NCBI GenBank assembly: GCA_002150815.3 | Contig: NDFF03000114.1 | Location: 62,001 to 126,000, forward strand | Length of the DNA stretch: 64,000 nucleotides | Source of the DNA: Grammothele lineata | Lineage: Eukaryota; Basidiomycota; Agaricomycetes; Polyporales; Polyporaceae | Direction of reading: 5' to 3' | Part shown: one piece after another, positions 1-14,869 of the stretch | Layout of the letters: each line of letters starts with the position of its first letter | How positions within the stretch are numbered: position 1 is the stretch's first letter | The notes under the pieces: generated by a model | What the model was told of the DNA's origin: nothing | Database searches by the model: none | Seen by the model: the letters and a program-made list of their open reading frames with translations, nothing else | Made by a program: the position numbers and the translations under genes

Positions 1-695
1 CCCCAACCTCTACACCAACTATAGAACAGAGAAAGGAGAAAGACACGCACGTTTCCACTGTGCCCACGCGGGGAGGTCGTGGTGCGGGACCGCCGCAATC
101 GCTGGTGGGGGGGGGGGAGCTGGGGAGGCAGGGGCCGGGAGTGCCTTCTTCTTCGCACGGCGGTCCTCACGCTTATGCACCGTACGCCACGCCGGGCGCG
201 CGGGCATGCCGTCGTCGATTATGCTTGGGGGTGCGGGTGGTGGAGAGGCCGACGGGGGCGGGACGTCGTCGTGCTGCAGGAGCATGAGGCGTGAGTTGGG
301 AGGCAGTGGCTCGAGAGAGCAGGAGGGCGGACCTTGGGCATCCAGTCAGGATTGAACTCGCCGCCCGAGCCGAACTTCGACTTGACGGCCATGAGCTCAG
401 AGATCTCGCTGCGCGGGACGGAGGAAAACAGACCGACACGTATGAACGTCGTATCGTACAGAAAGACTGAAGAATCAAGTGAACGTACTACTGAAGTTGT
501 CGCCGCTCGTCCCTAAGTTTGCCGACCTCTGCGAGGAGGATGCGAACCTCACTCGCGAGGGCCTTGCTGAAGTCGTTGATGTACCTGCGCCGCACGAGGC
601 GGAGACAGTGAGTCCGATCGTCCCAGTTCTCTCGCCTACGGCCCGTCCGGGCAGGCGTACTTTGGCGGGGCCGGGTAATTGCCCTTCTGCGACAT
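1..695 (-). CDS. Unknown protein with a coiled-coil-like segment and proline-rich stretch, cut by the window edge
   Basis: I do not recognise this gene. Four exons read on the minus strand: 695-640, 584-489, 408-333 and 273 to beyond base 1, with GT/AG junctions keeping one frame. The start (MSQKGNYPAPPKYACPDG) is the only ATG in frame. Residues about 20-75 form a charged, probably helical segment (ALASEVRILLAEVGKLRDER) that could be a coiled coil. A proline-rich region and a lysine/arginine patch (KREDRRAKKKA) follow, and the reading frame runs off the left edge after WAQWK. No signal peptide or membrane segment is visible. The tail of the GH1 gene lies upstream, so both genes are transcribed towards the left edge. 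Existence is fairly secure from the joined frame; function is unknown. Confidence 0.6.
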
Positions 696-1429
696 CGTAT
701 GAATCGTCAAGTGTGTAGTATGACCGTGCAGTAGATGTGTAGTATACAGATGTTGTGAGAGTGGGTCAAGCAGAGAAAGATGCAGCGGTTGAATCGAGGT
801 GTTGGAGAGCAGAGGGTCCGACTTCGGCGGAGAGTTCGAGAGACGCGCCACGAGGTCCTTTTATTGTCGGCGTCTATCGGCCGCGGTAGAAGATGAACCA
901 CCACGAGGCACACACACCTCGCCTCAACTAGAACAACGACTACAACGTGTCTAACAAGCGTGTTGTTCATTTTCTTGCAAGTGCATGTCATCCATCCAGC
1001 ATCCACGCGTCTCTCAACGTGTTCGCCACGCGATTGTCCAGATGACAGACGGAAAGACGATTTCAGCCATGCATACTAATATCTTGAACAAGAACGTGGG
1101 AGCCAGACAAGGATGGCCAGATAAATAGGTAGGCACGGCTGGGAGCGCGATGGTACAACTACAAGGTGTAGTGGATCTGCTAGCTATAGATGGGACTGAC
1201 GGAAAGCTATACGATAAGTAATCGGGAATCATCAAGAGGCGGCGGGGGTGAAGAGCCCGCGGAGACGTATGTATCGTACAGGAGATATTACGGGGAAGAG
1301 AAAACGGAGCGGTCTGGAAAGTGATGCAATGCATGGGGGCTCGAGCGGCCGTGCCAACCGCAACGTCTAGAAGCAGCGTCCTCGTCCTCAGCGTCCTCAA
1401 CGCCCGTGCGGGCGTCCGCCTCCACACGT
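696..1429. other. Intergenic region between two minus-strand genes
   Basis: This stretch should hold the 3' untranslated end of the GH1 gene and the promoter of the truncated gene at the left edge. Codon use is not gene-like in any frame, and I see no repeat or RNA gene in it. Confidence 0.6.
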
Positions 1430-4939
<3,510 letters not shown>

Positions 4940-5947
4940 GGTGGCTGGAAGGAGCGGTACGGGAACGGCGCAAAGGGGCTGCGAGGGTGTTTGCTCTTAA
5001 GGCGAGGAGGAAGCAGTGCCGGTATCATCTCTCGAGGCTTGGAATGGCACGTCCGACACGGGAGGGCCGAAGAAAGTCCGGAGGGGAAACTTGCGTTCGC
5101 AAGGAGCACACCGCGGTGGGTGCAGTGCGATGGCGCGTCCGCGCTCCAGCGTGGAAAGAGCGAAACGCTGTCCCACTTCTGCCCGTAGGAACATTCTCCG
5201 GAAGGCTGTCGTGGGCTGCGTCGGCAAGCACGCCGCGAGCAGCCAGCGTGGGCCCGCGCGCCCGAGTACCGGACGTCGATGCACCGTCGCCTGCGCCCGT
5301 TGCGTGTCTGCTGGACCGTGCTAGCCTTGCCGGGCTCGGAAATTGAGTTGGTGAGATCCCCAAAATCTCCGGGACACCTCCGGCACGCGGCGGACCTCGT
5401 CATCGGCCAGATGTTGCAGCGCCACAGAATGGGAGCGTAGAGATCGACCTCGGCTGTCAGTCAGCTCTTCTCCTCGACGTCGCCCAAAACATGAACCACG
5501 TACCACGTTAGCGTCGCGTCCTCCTCTCGCGACTACAAATTTGTGTGCGTTGTAGACTGGCGCGCGCCCGTTCGCGCTTGCATCTTCTCCGCATTCCACG
5601 ACGCGTCGATGGAGACAAGGAGGACGCGCATGTCCGAGAAGGCGGGACGAAGCTGGAACCAGCGAGCCCCCTGTCGGCTACCCAGCGTCTGGGGCGCCCG
5701 AGGTTTCCCCGCCGTCCCTCGCCGGAGTCCTCCGCAAAGGTCTACGTACATATTGGCAATCGCTATCTCATCGTCCTCCGCTCATCTCGTGCCCCAGGCT
5801 GGCAGAGACTAGCACTGTTCGGAGAGCATATAAGCGGAGCCAGAGGCTGCACACGCGCTGCAGCTCCCGCCAACCGCCCGTCGCTGATTCAGCGGATATA
5901 CCTGGATATACCGACACCACCCAGTACACCCGCCCTCGCCGCTCACC
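4940..5947. promoter_or_regulatory. Divergent intergenic region between beta-glucosidase and oxidoreductase genes
   Basis: About 1 kb separates the start codons of two genes transcribed away from each other, so it must contain both promoters. A TATA-like sequence (CATATAAG) lies near 5827, some 115 nt ahead of the oxidoreductase start. Open frames on both strands here are not gene-like. Confidence 0.5.
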
Positions 5948-7577
5948 ATGCCCGCTGCCAAACGCCTCGCCGTTCTGGGCGCAGGAATATTCGCTAAGGA
6001 AAGTGAGTGCAGAGCGCCCCTAATTCGAGGTACCTCCGGAGATTCACCCGCGGCCCCGATCTCGCGCGCGATCCGTCTCGATTAGGCCATCTCCCCGCCC
6101 TCGCTGCCCTCGGCTCTGCCGTCCAGCTCGTCGCCGTCTATTCGCGCTCGGAGAAGAGCTCGTCTGCGTTCGCCCAGGATGTCAAGGATGTCCTCAAACT
6201 CGACAGCGCGCCCGACGTCTACCACGACGAAGATCATGCTGTATCTCTGGACGTGCTCCTTGCCCGGTCGGATCTTGATGGAGTCATCGTTGTCTTGCCT
6301 ATCACCGTTCAGCCCGGGGTTATCCTGAAAGCCCTCGCCGCGGGCAAACATGTCCTGAGCGAGAAGCCGATAGCGCCCGATGTCGAGCGGGGCCGCGCCC
6401 TGATCCTTGAGTACGAGGCCAAGTACAAGCCCAAGGGCCTCATCTGGCGCGTCGCAGAGAACTTCGAGGCTGAGCCGGGTTACCATGCCGCTCGCAAGGT
6501 CATTCAGGACGGCCAGATCGGAAAGGTCACCTTCTTCAATGCACGCGCCGTCAACTGGATAGACGAGGACTCCAAGTGGTACAAAACCCCGTGGCGCACC
6601 GTTCCTGACGTGAGTGAAGCATCGTTGCAGTAGATATGTACATGTTGCTTACGGTATTCTGGTCTCCTGATACGTCTGCTGTCCTGCTTTGTTTGCATCG
6701 CTGTCTTCTCTATCCGTTCCTTGCCGCTGCCATAGTACCAAGGCGGGTTTCTGGTACGTGCGCCCTGATTCTGTATGTCATTACCAAGTGCCTGACCCTT
6801 CCGGACCTCCTTTAGCTTGATGGTGGTGTCGTAAGTCACCGCTGGAATTCCATCCCTTCCACGCACTCACGTATCCTTCTCCACACCTGCTCACCTCCCT
6901 CGCCTATCACGTCGTTCTACCGATTTCACGTCCGCGGCGCACGCCCTGGCGTTGTCTCGTGGGTCGGGACGACGTGATCTCCCGCGCTTGGAACGTCGGT
7001 ACGACGGCCCTCGGCTCCGAACGATGACGGCAACGGTGGTACCTTGCCCCTTCTCCCGCCCCCGTGCTCGCACACACAGCACACGATCGCAGCGCTGCGC
7101 ATCATCCTCCCCAGCGCGCTCACGCAGCTCTCCGCGCACGCGTCGCTCGCAAAGGACATCCTGCCCCCACACGACACGATCAACGCCGTCGTGCGCACCG
7201 CGGACGGCGCGCACGGACTCGTCGAGCTCACGTGGGGCTCGCCCGTGCCCTCGCGCGTCGCCGCCGCGCACAACGCGCTCTCCGTCACCGGCACCGAGGG
7301 CTGGCTCGAGATCACGCGGGGCGCGGGCGTGATCAAGGTGAACGTGCGCATTGCGGTGCGCGACGAGAAGGGGAAGCAGGTCGGGGAGAAGGAGGCGGTG
7401 ATTGAGGAGCGGGAGGTGGGCGTGCGGGGCGAGATCGCGAGCTGGCTGGGGGCGATTGAGGGGAGCGACGACGGGATTGACGGCCCGCGGGGGGCGCTCG
7501 TCGATGTCGCGTTCATCCAGGCGGCGCTGAACAGCGACGGCGCGCCCGTCGACCTCGAGAAGCTCGCACGGGTTTGA
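5948..7577 (+). CDS. Gfo/Idh/MocA family NAD(P)-dependent oxidoreductase
   Basis: Members of this family oxidise or reduce sugars, inositols, trans-dihydrodiols or biliverdin using NAD(P); the substrate here cannot be read. Five exons (5948-6002, 6086-6609, 6736-6753, 6816-6830, 7080-7577) sum to 1110 nt, giving 369 residues, the usual family length. The N-terminus carries a Rossmann fold start (RLAVLGAGIFA), then VYSRSEKSS and the family motif LSEKPIAPDV, whose lysine is the conserved catalytic residue. The C-terminal half shows the alpha/beta domain with GLVELTWGSP and a substrate-site GGFL..LDGGVHT stretch. That last segment is split over two microexons of 18 and 15 nt. No signal peptide is present, so it should be cytosolic. 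The start has a good context (CACCATGC). Confidence 0.9.
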
Positions 7578-9525
7578 GGTGGCTCGTTGGTCGCTATGCA
7601 TCGCGAGGTAGCGAAGGAGAATCTTGGCCGAAGTTCGACATCGATGTATTGCTAGTTCCGAATGTCCAGTTGCACCTGCTGCTAGCGTCGTATCAGTCAG
7701 CGCAGCTCATCCAGAATCGAAGAAAGATGGAATTGCGCGTCGCGGGACCTCATCCAGAGTCAGACGACTCGCTATGGTCCCTCGTAGCAGATGCTGTAGG
7801 AACTGGATGTTCGGCACAACCGTATACGCACCAATCGTGCGCGCAGAACGCCCTTCCACCGCGCACTTTCCACAAACCCAAATTACCCTCTCCCCTGGAG
7901 CGCGCGCTCGGGCGTATTACGGCAACCACTCCATCCAGCCCACAGGAAGCGTCGAAGCGCGCGTATTCCTCGGCGAATTAACCCTGGTGCAGCGCGCGGG
8001 CTGTAACATAGCTTTCTGCCCCCAGGCGATCCGCGCGTCGAGCGGTGTGTGATGCGCTGCGGCTTCGCCCGTGAGTTCTCGCTCTATGTGCATATCGTAG
8101 CCTGCGCGTTCGCTTAGAGTCACTGCTTGGGCACTGGGCAGTCTCTACCTTCTTCGGTGAAGATGGGGATGAGGCCGCGGGTGCGCGGTGAGCCGCACGG
8201 GTTTGGAGAACAAATAACAAACATAGCGCGGGCTGAGAATAGGATGTATGAGACTCTCGCATGCGTATCTCGGTGGTAAGGCCGCGACGGGGCCCGGCGC
8301 GGGTGAGCGGGTGCGGTGACGGGTATCAATGAGACGAGACGAGGCTCGACGAGAACGCGAGCGAGCCGGGTTTTCATGCATGGAAGACTGGGAAGCCGAC
8401 GCGCGAATTGGTTGAGGGAGCGTACGCGCGCGACCTCCTCGATTGCGGTGGTGAGCACGGCGACCTCAACGAGGAGGCGCAAGGCATTGCTATCCCTACA
8501 CACTCCTCGACTGAGGTCGCGTCCGGCCCGGGCTAAGCTGCGTAAAGGCGCAACGTAGGTCCTAGCGCCGACCGCCTGATCTGACGTCGTCACCAATGCA
8601 ACGCCAGCCCGAGAGGGTTAGAGCCGCGAAGCCCCGGTGCGAAATTTAATCAATGAGGAAGACGGGTAGGCTTTGGAGCGGAACGGTGCAGGATCTAGAG
8701 GACGCCGACGGGATCGTCGCGCTGCCCCACCCGGAACGACGCGCCGAATCGTCGCGCGTCGAGGACCATGGTCGCACGCCCACCGCCAGGGAAGGTGGTG
8801 GACGGGGGACCAGGACGCAGAACGCGCGATGCGCAAGGTGCACAATTCGCCGAGGCCGAGGGAGCCGTGCCATCACCACCGATGCGGCGCGTCGTGCACC
8901 AGGGAGATAATAATGGAAACGCCGCTGCCTTCAAAGTACCGGGGATACGGGTGGAGGGGTCCGCCTGGGATCGCCAAGCGGTCTCACGGCAGCGGTGACT
9001 TGATTGAGTGGACTTGGTTTTCAGACGTTCGTTAGACTGGCTGCGAAACACATCATGGCAGACCTGGAGGGATGGGTCCACATTTACATTAGTGTACCGT
9101 GTGCGCGTTGGTAGGATAGGCCGGGCGTGAGCTAAAGCGAGCCGCATGAGTGGACGTGCGCGCACCATGTAAGTTAACCCCATGCCCGTGCGCAGCAGAC
9201 GTGTGGGACGGGCCTGCGCCGGAGAAATTGACTGGCGCGAGTGTGGTTGGAGGGTGAGAGAGGGGAAGGGCGTTTCGTGTCCGCGTTCGCGTGCATGCTG
9301 AAAGAAGCTCCCAAGCGGGAGCAGGTGATATGCGCACTTGGTCGTTCGTGCCTTGAGTGTACGCTCTACCTTCACTAGCACATGATACTTTCAATGTGCG
9401 GTGCCTGGTCTGTTAAACAGTCGCAGTGGAGTGCGCAATGACATTCAGGCACGTCACAAATTCGGTGCGTAAAGCAGGGGCAACAGACGTTCGTTGCATG
9501 AGCGACGGAAAGCAAAGCAGGTGCA
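7578..9525. other. Long region without a supported gene
   Basis: Open frames of up to 158 codons exist on the minus strand (8120-8596) but none joins into a recognisable protein or shows consistent codon use. The region includes the 3' ends of the oxidoreductase and PEX3 genes, which converge here. It may hold a decayed gene; I cannot name one. Confidence 0.45.
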
Positions 9526-11490
9526 TTACCGAAAGCGGTCCTCGTAACTGGTATAAATAATCGCTGCGAGCGCCGTAACTTCCCGCGTATCCGCCAAGCC
9601 CTGATCACGCCGGCGAAATATGTCGTCAGAACGGTCAACGATCGGCGAGGATAAGGGCGTGGTAGACGTACATCAACAAGCTCGTTGGGCAAGCCCTCGA
9701 GCGCTAGGTGACACCAGCGTGCGAGCCCAGGCAACATCGCGGCCAACCTCTCGCGGGGCTCCTGTCCGGCGAGGATGATGTCTTCCTGGTCCTGGTACGA
9801 GCCGAAGACGTGCCTATCCACCCCACGGAAAAGCACGTCGGTCGCACGATCCAAGCAGACCTCGAGAACCTGCTCAAAGGACCCTGACGCGATGTGGTTG
9901 CGTGTCTCGAGAAGGAACGCGTCAAACGTGGGATCGGGGGCTGTTGCAAGCCAGGTTGGAATGCCGCCCTGGGTGAGAACGTGTTGAAGTGTTTCAGGCG
10001 TCGGAGGAAGGAGGGTCGACATGAAGCTACGACCATGTCATGAGACTTCACTCGTGTGAATGCAAGGCAACAGGGCACACCCACTTTATTCGACGTTCCT
10101 TTCCTTCAAACGTAACCTCAAACTCCACCCTACGGCGCACGTCGTTGACTAGGCGATACAGATCCGCCGCACTCAGTTTTGTCTTCAGAGACACTCTGTA
10201 AAGAGGTTGGTGTCAGTCCTACTACACACAAGACGTGAGGTGGAATATCATACCCCTCGAAGACTTCTTCGACGCCTCGCCGCACACGTTCACCAACATC
10301 CTTCCAACCAACGTGGAGGATCCACCAGCTGAGCGTCAAGTACTTGCGTTCAGTCTCTTCACTAACATTCTGCAACTCCTCGAGCTCATCGGTTTCTGGG
10401 TCTTCGAGGCTCTTGTCTCCCCAAAAGAGCGAGTACACGGAGGTACTGTACTGTAATTGTTCCCGTATGCGCTCATCGCGCTCCTGTTGAATCATTGATT
10501 GTATATACTTCGACCGTCCAAGAACGTTGAGCTGGATGTGGGTAAAGAGAGAGAGTAGGGTGATAGAGTATATTACAGTCAATGTACGAGTAAAGGCTGC
10601 ACAATTGGTGAGTATATGCGCGCAGAAAGAGGGGATAGACTGACTGAGTATTTTGACCTCTCTCCATAGTTCTGCCTTGCTCCTCGTAGCGGGGCTTAAT
10701 GACGCAAGATGGTCGTTAGGGGATGTCTGTGACAAGAATAAGGATAGCGTTTGCGCAGCTAAAGAAGAATGGCATACCGAAGCAGCAGACGGACCAGGCG
10801 CGGAAGAACTCGACGCGGAGCTTTCCGTTAGCACAGAATCTGAGAGCTCTGCGACCACACTCGACCTGGAAGAGGTAGACGCTCCACCGCCGACTGGAGC
10901 CGGAGAGACCGCGGAAACTTGGGAGGAGCCCATCGAAGAAAACTGGTCCACCCAAGAAGTCGACGAGGCAGACATCTCCGTGGGCACGAGGTCGGACACG
11001 ACGGAGACGGAACCGTTGTCGGAACGGCCGTCCGCGTCTGGGCTGCGTACAGCTGCTTCGACGCTGGAGGAAGCACTCGACTCTGAGGGCGCAGTAGGGT
11101 GTTGAAACTCGAGGCGAGCTTTGGGGGCTTTGGAAGAGAAAGACTGGAGCTCCTGGGTTACGCCTTCTACGTCCATACCCTGCAGAATGTGGGGACCAAG
11201 GGTTGGCAGAAGGGCCATGACGGTGAACGAAATATCCTGTTGATTCTGCTCGAACCGCCGTCGCAAGCTTAGTGAACGATCATGAGGACTAGTAAGCTCT
11301 CGATGCAGGAGAGCAAACAATGCACGGCGCACTTTTCTTTCGATGCCCTGTCCTGGAGAATGGACAGTCGCACGTCCTCTAGCCGCTCCGAAACATAGCG
11401 TCCGATGAGGTACGCGCCACCCACGTAGCCCGCCGCCTTCGAGAAACCGCGTCGCCGTTCATGAAAGTAGTTTGCGAGGGCATGAAACAT
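9526..11490 (-). CDS. PEX3: Peroxin-3, peroxisomal membrane biogenesis factor
   Basis: PEX3 anchors in the peroxisomal or ER membrane and is the docking receptor for PEX19, which delivers peroxisomal membrane proteins. The start MFHALANYFHERRRGFSKAA is followed by the typical hydrophobic anchor GYVGGAYLIGRYVSERL, then LRRRFEQNQQDISFTVMALL, a hallmark of the family. A serine-rich, probably disordered insert follows (roughly residues 95-215). Later blocks are LWREVKIL, TRTLTVIYSITLLSLFTHIQ, YLTLSWWILHVGWKDVG, LYRLVNDVRRRVE and GLARWCHLALEG. The last exon ends NELVD-GLADTREVTALAAIIY, matching the conserved C-terminal helix. About seven exons; one 51-nt intron inside the serine-rich insert (ending before TSPNDHLASL) is in frame without a stop and could be retained. 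Stop codon at 9528-9526. Confidence 0.92.
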
Positions 11491-11666
11491 GCCGAGGAGG
11501 TGGTGGCATGCAAGCAAGGAGGATGCGCGTCCTCGGAGTCGCCGCTAGAGGAATGGCCGCGGCCCCGTGCTCGACGGCGGGCAAGTAGCCGGCGCTGCCA
11601 AACACGTGCCGCTGCTGGCGTCGTTCCCGCCCACCTTTCCTCTCCCCATCATCCACTCTCCTCACC

Positions 11667-12184
11667 ATGGTGCGTTTTCTGTCTCCTAGCTCTCTCAGCA
11701 CGACTTAGAGACTCATCACGGCGACGTAGGGCGGCGGAGCGAGATATCCCTACCCCAAGCAGGTCTGGTCCCCAGCCGGTACGTTCTCACTTGTGCCGAT
11801 CCACCCTCCAACCATGCTCGTATGCCCATAAGAGGTCGGCAACATGTTCATCACCCCCGTTCTTAGGTGGCTGGTGGACGCGCCCCTCCAACTGGAAGTC
11901 CAACACCGCGGTTGCGTTCGCGGGCATCCTCACTGTTGCGTACGGCGTCTTTACCGTCAGTGCGGACAGGGAGGTGAGTTTGATAGTTCTGTTGTCGCCC
12001 TTCACACAACCTCGCCAACCTCCGTTACCTTCTTCCAATAGCGGAGACTAGTCGAGCCCACGAGGGCAATCCCATCCATGAAGGCGAGTCCTGTGCCTCC
12101 CGGTTTTCTCCGCCCACTTCACATACTAACCGGAATGACTTGTAGTGGGCCTCGCAGTACAAGGGAACCAACCAGGCGGCTTGA
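11667..12184 (+). CDS. Very small one-span membrane protein, probably mitochondrial
   Basis: Five exons encode about 80 residues: 11667-11669, 11730-11778, 11867-11973, 12042-12083 and 12146-12184. The protein reads MGGGARYPYPKQVWSPAGGW, then WTRPSNWKSN, one hydrophobic span (AVAFAGILTVAYGVFTVS) and a charged tail ending WASQYKGTNQAA. Size and layout resemble accessory subunits of respiratory complexes, and I suspect a complex I-type subunit, but I cannot assign one by name. Two splice features are unusual. The first exon holds only the ATG, and the fourth intron starts with GC (AAG|GCGAGT) instead of GT, with a good branch site (CTAAC) and TAG acceptor. The frame stays open across all joins, which supports both. 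Confidence 0.75.
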
Positions 12185-12998
12185 TCCTGCTAGAGTACGG
12201 CGTAGCACCATGCATCATGTCCCCGTGCAGCCAACATGACTTGCTTTCACCCACTACGGGTCATGTTTGAAGCGCCAATTGCCTGTCCGCTTAAGATTTT
12301 GCGTCATCTTCAAGGTTTATCAAGCGAAGGACTTCTACGGGTATAAGATGGTATCAGGTATGCCTCATCGAGTTTACATTCAGTTTCTAGCGCAATGGCC
12401 AGCTTCCGGTGTTTCCCCGCAAGTCACCGCCCGCCAAGTCTCGTCCCTCGCCCTCGTCGTGTATCACGTCGGAAGCTTCATGGAGGACATAAGGCGTCGT
12501 TATTGCGAAGCCGAGGTCGTCATTTCTCCGCAATGCATGGTGCTTCTCGGAGAAATCGTCTCAAGTGCTCATCCTTGCCCTGTACCGAGCAGTGGTAAGT
12601 CTTCCTGCACTTCGTCCCCGGAGTACTCACCTACGTGGTGGAGACACGGGAGAGCGGAAAGACCGATGGTTCTCCGAAGCAGGTTCTGTGCCACCTAATC
12701 GTCTCCCAACAATATGATGCAATCGCGGGAATGTGTCACCACCGGTTCGTCGCACTTGCGAATACGAGGTATTCGCTGGAAACGCACTAGATCTCCGGTA
12801 GTTCGTGAGGTCTTGGACGTATGGCACTCGTTCCGCTGCCCTTAGACACTCTTACAAGTCCAGTTCGTTACTTATCAATACGTTCTACAGCCACACTCGT
12901 TCAGGTGATTGACATTGATTATTAACCAGGCCTTTGCCTGAGTCGTCGAGACAATGCAATATACGGTCTACAGTATCCTCCAGAAACGCTCCTAGTCC
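12185..12998. other. Intergenic region, nothing recognised
   Basis: Between the 3' ends of the small membrane protein gene (plus) and the acidic-protein gene (minus). Open frames up to 143 codons on the plus strand near 12267-12698 have no recognisable motif or biased codon use. Confidence 0.5.
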
Positions 12999-13891
12999 TC
13001 AACGCGCCGCCTGCTGTACCACCGCAGCGTAGGACGTCCTCCCAAGCTGACTCATATCCTCATCAAGCTCCTCCCAGTCATCGGCCTCCCAGTCCTCATA
13101 TTCCAGGTCGTCCTCCCACCCTGCATCAGACTTCCAATCATCCTCCTCCAGAACGATCACTCTCCGGACTGTCTCCACAACCTCAAACTTCTTCGCAGTC
13201 CCTGCCAGCGCAGAACATGTCCATGAGCTGCAGTGACCATCAACAGCGGAAGACACCGACCTCGCGGCTTAGCCGGCTTCGCAATGTCCAAGAGGTTCAC
13301 CTCTATCCTCCCATCCCCCCTCGCCCACTCCTCGCGCGCTTCCCACTCCTTCTCCCGCATCCACTCGTCTTCCACCTCCTCGATCTCGTCCTCCGTCCCT
13401 AGTTCTTGCCCCGAGACAAACGCGCGCGAGACCCACGGCGAACGCGTGAGCGGCCCCGCTGCATTGCGCCCTCCTGTCCCGCGCGTCATTCGCGGCTGCG
13501 TCCAGCGCTCCCAGGGGTAGCTACGGCTATTGCGAAGCCACGGCTTTGCGTGCCTCTCCTCTTCGGCCTTCAGGAGATGCCCCGCGACCTCAGTCTGCCC
13601 CGGGGAAACGGCTGTTAGTACACGATCACAGCAACAGTCGTCGCCGCAAGTGGGAAGGAGGCGCGGTCCCAAACGTGGCGCACATGGGACCGGAGAAGGA
13701 GGGACGGATGATGGGGTCCAAGGCGGAGGTAGAAGTGACGGCAGGGATGGGGAGGACGGGCGGTGACTCACCACGGGCGCGCGGCGGTTGAGCGTGCTCA
13801 TTGTCCCGAGCACCTTCTTGGTTGGGGTGCGAGCGCCGTGCTCGATGGGGCGCACGACGATGGTTGCATTACGCTTCTTGTGAGATGGCAT
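12999..13891 (-). CDS. Unknown protein with acidic, tryptophan-rich C-terminus
   Basis: Three exons (13891-13772, 13594-13261, 13201-12999) encode 218 residues. It starts MPSHKKRNATIVVRPIEHGA. The middle contains RNSRSYPWERWTQPRMTRGT and a run of Glu/Arg (EEVEDEWMREKEWEAREEWA) likely to be helical. The C-terminal exon is strongly acidic and rich in Trp (EEDDWKSDAGWEDDLEYED), ending SYAAVVQQAAR. No signal peptide, membrane span or known domain is visible. The basic N-terminus with an acidic C-terminus would suit a nucleic-acid or protein scaffold, but that is only inference. The start was chosen as the first ATG of the joined frame; an open frame extends upstream but runs through a region with poor codon use. 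Confidence 0.7.
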
Positions 13892-14869
13892 TTTGGCAGA
13901 TGTGGTCGGGGTAACGATGATGGTAGGTATGTGTCGCTGCGACTGGTGGGGTATAGAGGGTATCAGTCTCGTCGGGATGGCGAAGAGTGTGGTGGGTGTG
14001 TTGCTCCTCTGTAGGCCGTACCTCCCCCATTTATGCAGTTCCCTTTCAGAATCATCATGACTCAACGCGAGTCGGACAACGGACACAGGCGGTCCGAGTC
14101 CTATGCGCACTGACAGGCGGTTTCGCGTTTCGGGAGGGTTTGTCGAAAGTGTCGCACCGTTGCTCGGGTCCGCCTTTCCCGCCACACGATACATAGCCGA
14201 GTCAAAAGTCGACCTGGCGTACGGGAGCCGATTCTACCGGCCTTATCACTCCGCTCAAGAGCGAGCGACCACTGAGCGGCCTCAGTCGGAGTTTCTCAGC
14301 CTCAATGAGGTGGCGGTGTCACAATCCGGTGCCGTGCGCTGACTTCGTTGCATGGTGACTACTACCTTCCCACTCGGCGTTTGCTATTTCCGCCTTTATA
14401 GGAGGAAGTCCTGTGCATATCGACTATAGTACACCGCATAATACCAGACTGGATACCAGCGTCCCTGCGGCCACCAAGTTCTCACGTCATGGTGACGGTT
14501 AGGCGCCTGACAGTGAATATAGGCGACCTACTACTTATTTAACTTGTTACCTACCAAATGAGGGAGACGGTCCCTTACCGTGTCAAGATTGAGCGCAAAA
14601 CGTCACTACGAACCGTCGCAATTGTGAGGTTAGTAGCGATATATCAACAGAAGGCCACAGTTCTGACCGACCGCAGTATCAAGAACGCCGTGCCGCTCCC
14701 ACAGTACTAGGGGCAATGTGATATGCGTTGAGAGTCTCTCTTCCCCTCCACAAGCTTGCTCCTCTACAGCATCGCAGGCAGCTCGAAGCGTAAGTATGCT
14801 TTATACCACATCATTGTGCATTCACAGATCCTGACCAAACGGTTCGGTCTCTAGATACTGGAGCCAACG
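13892..14869. promoter_or_regulatory. Divergent intergenic region upstream of the HET gene
   Basis: Holds the promoters of the acidic-protein gene (minus) and the HET gene (plus). A possible 5' leader intron of the HET gene runs from a GTAAGTATG donor near 14790 to a CTCTAG acceptor near 14854, ending just before the start codon. No other element is clear. Confidence 0.4.

Noticed and set aside
105..118. Run of G residues near the left edge
   Set aside because: It lies in the proline-coding stretch of the minus-strand gene and is simple low complexity, though it is a likely spot for sequencing error.
8120..8596. A 158-codon minus-strand frame with a coding look in places (LRLLVEVAVLTTAIEEVARV)
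   Set aside because: It cannot be extended by splicing and no motif of any family is recognisable; it could be a decayed gene.
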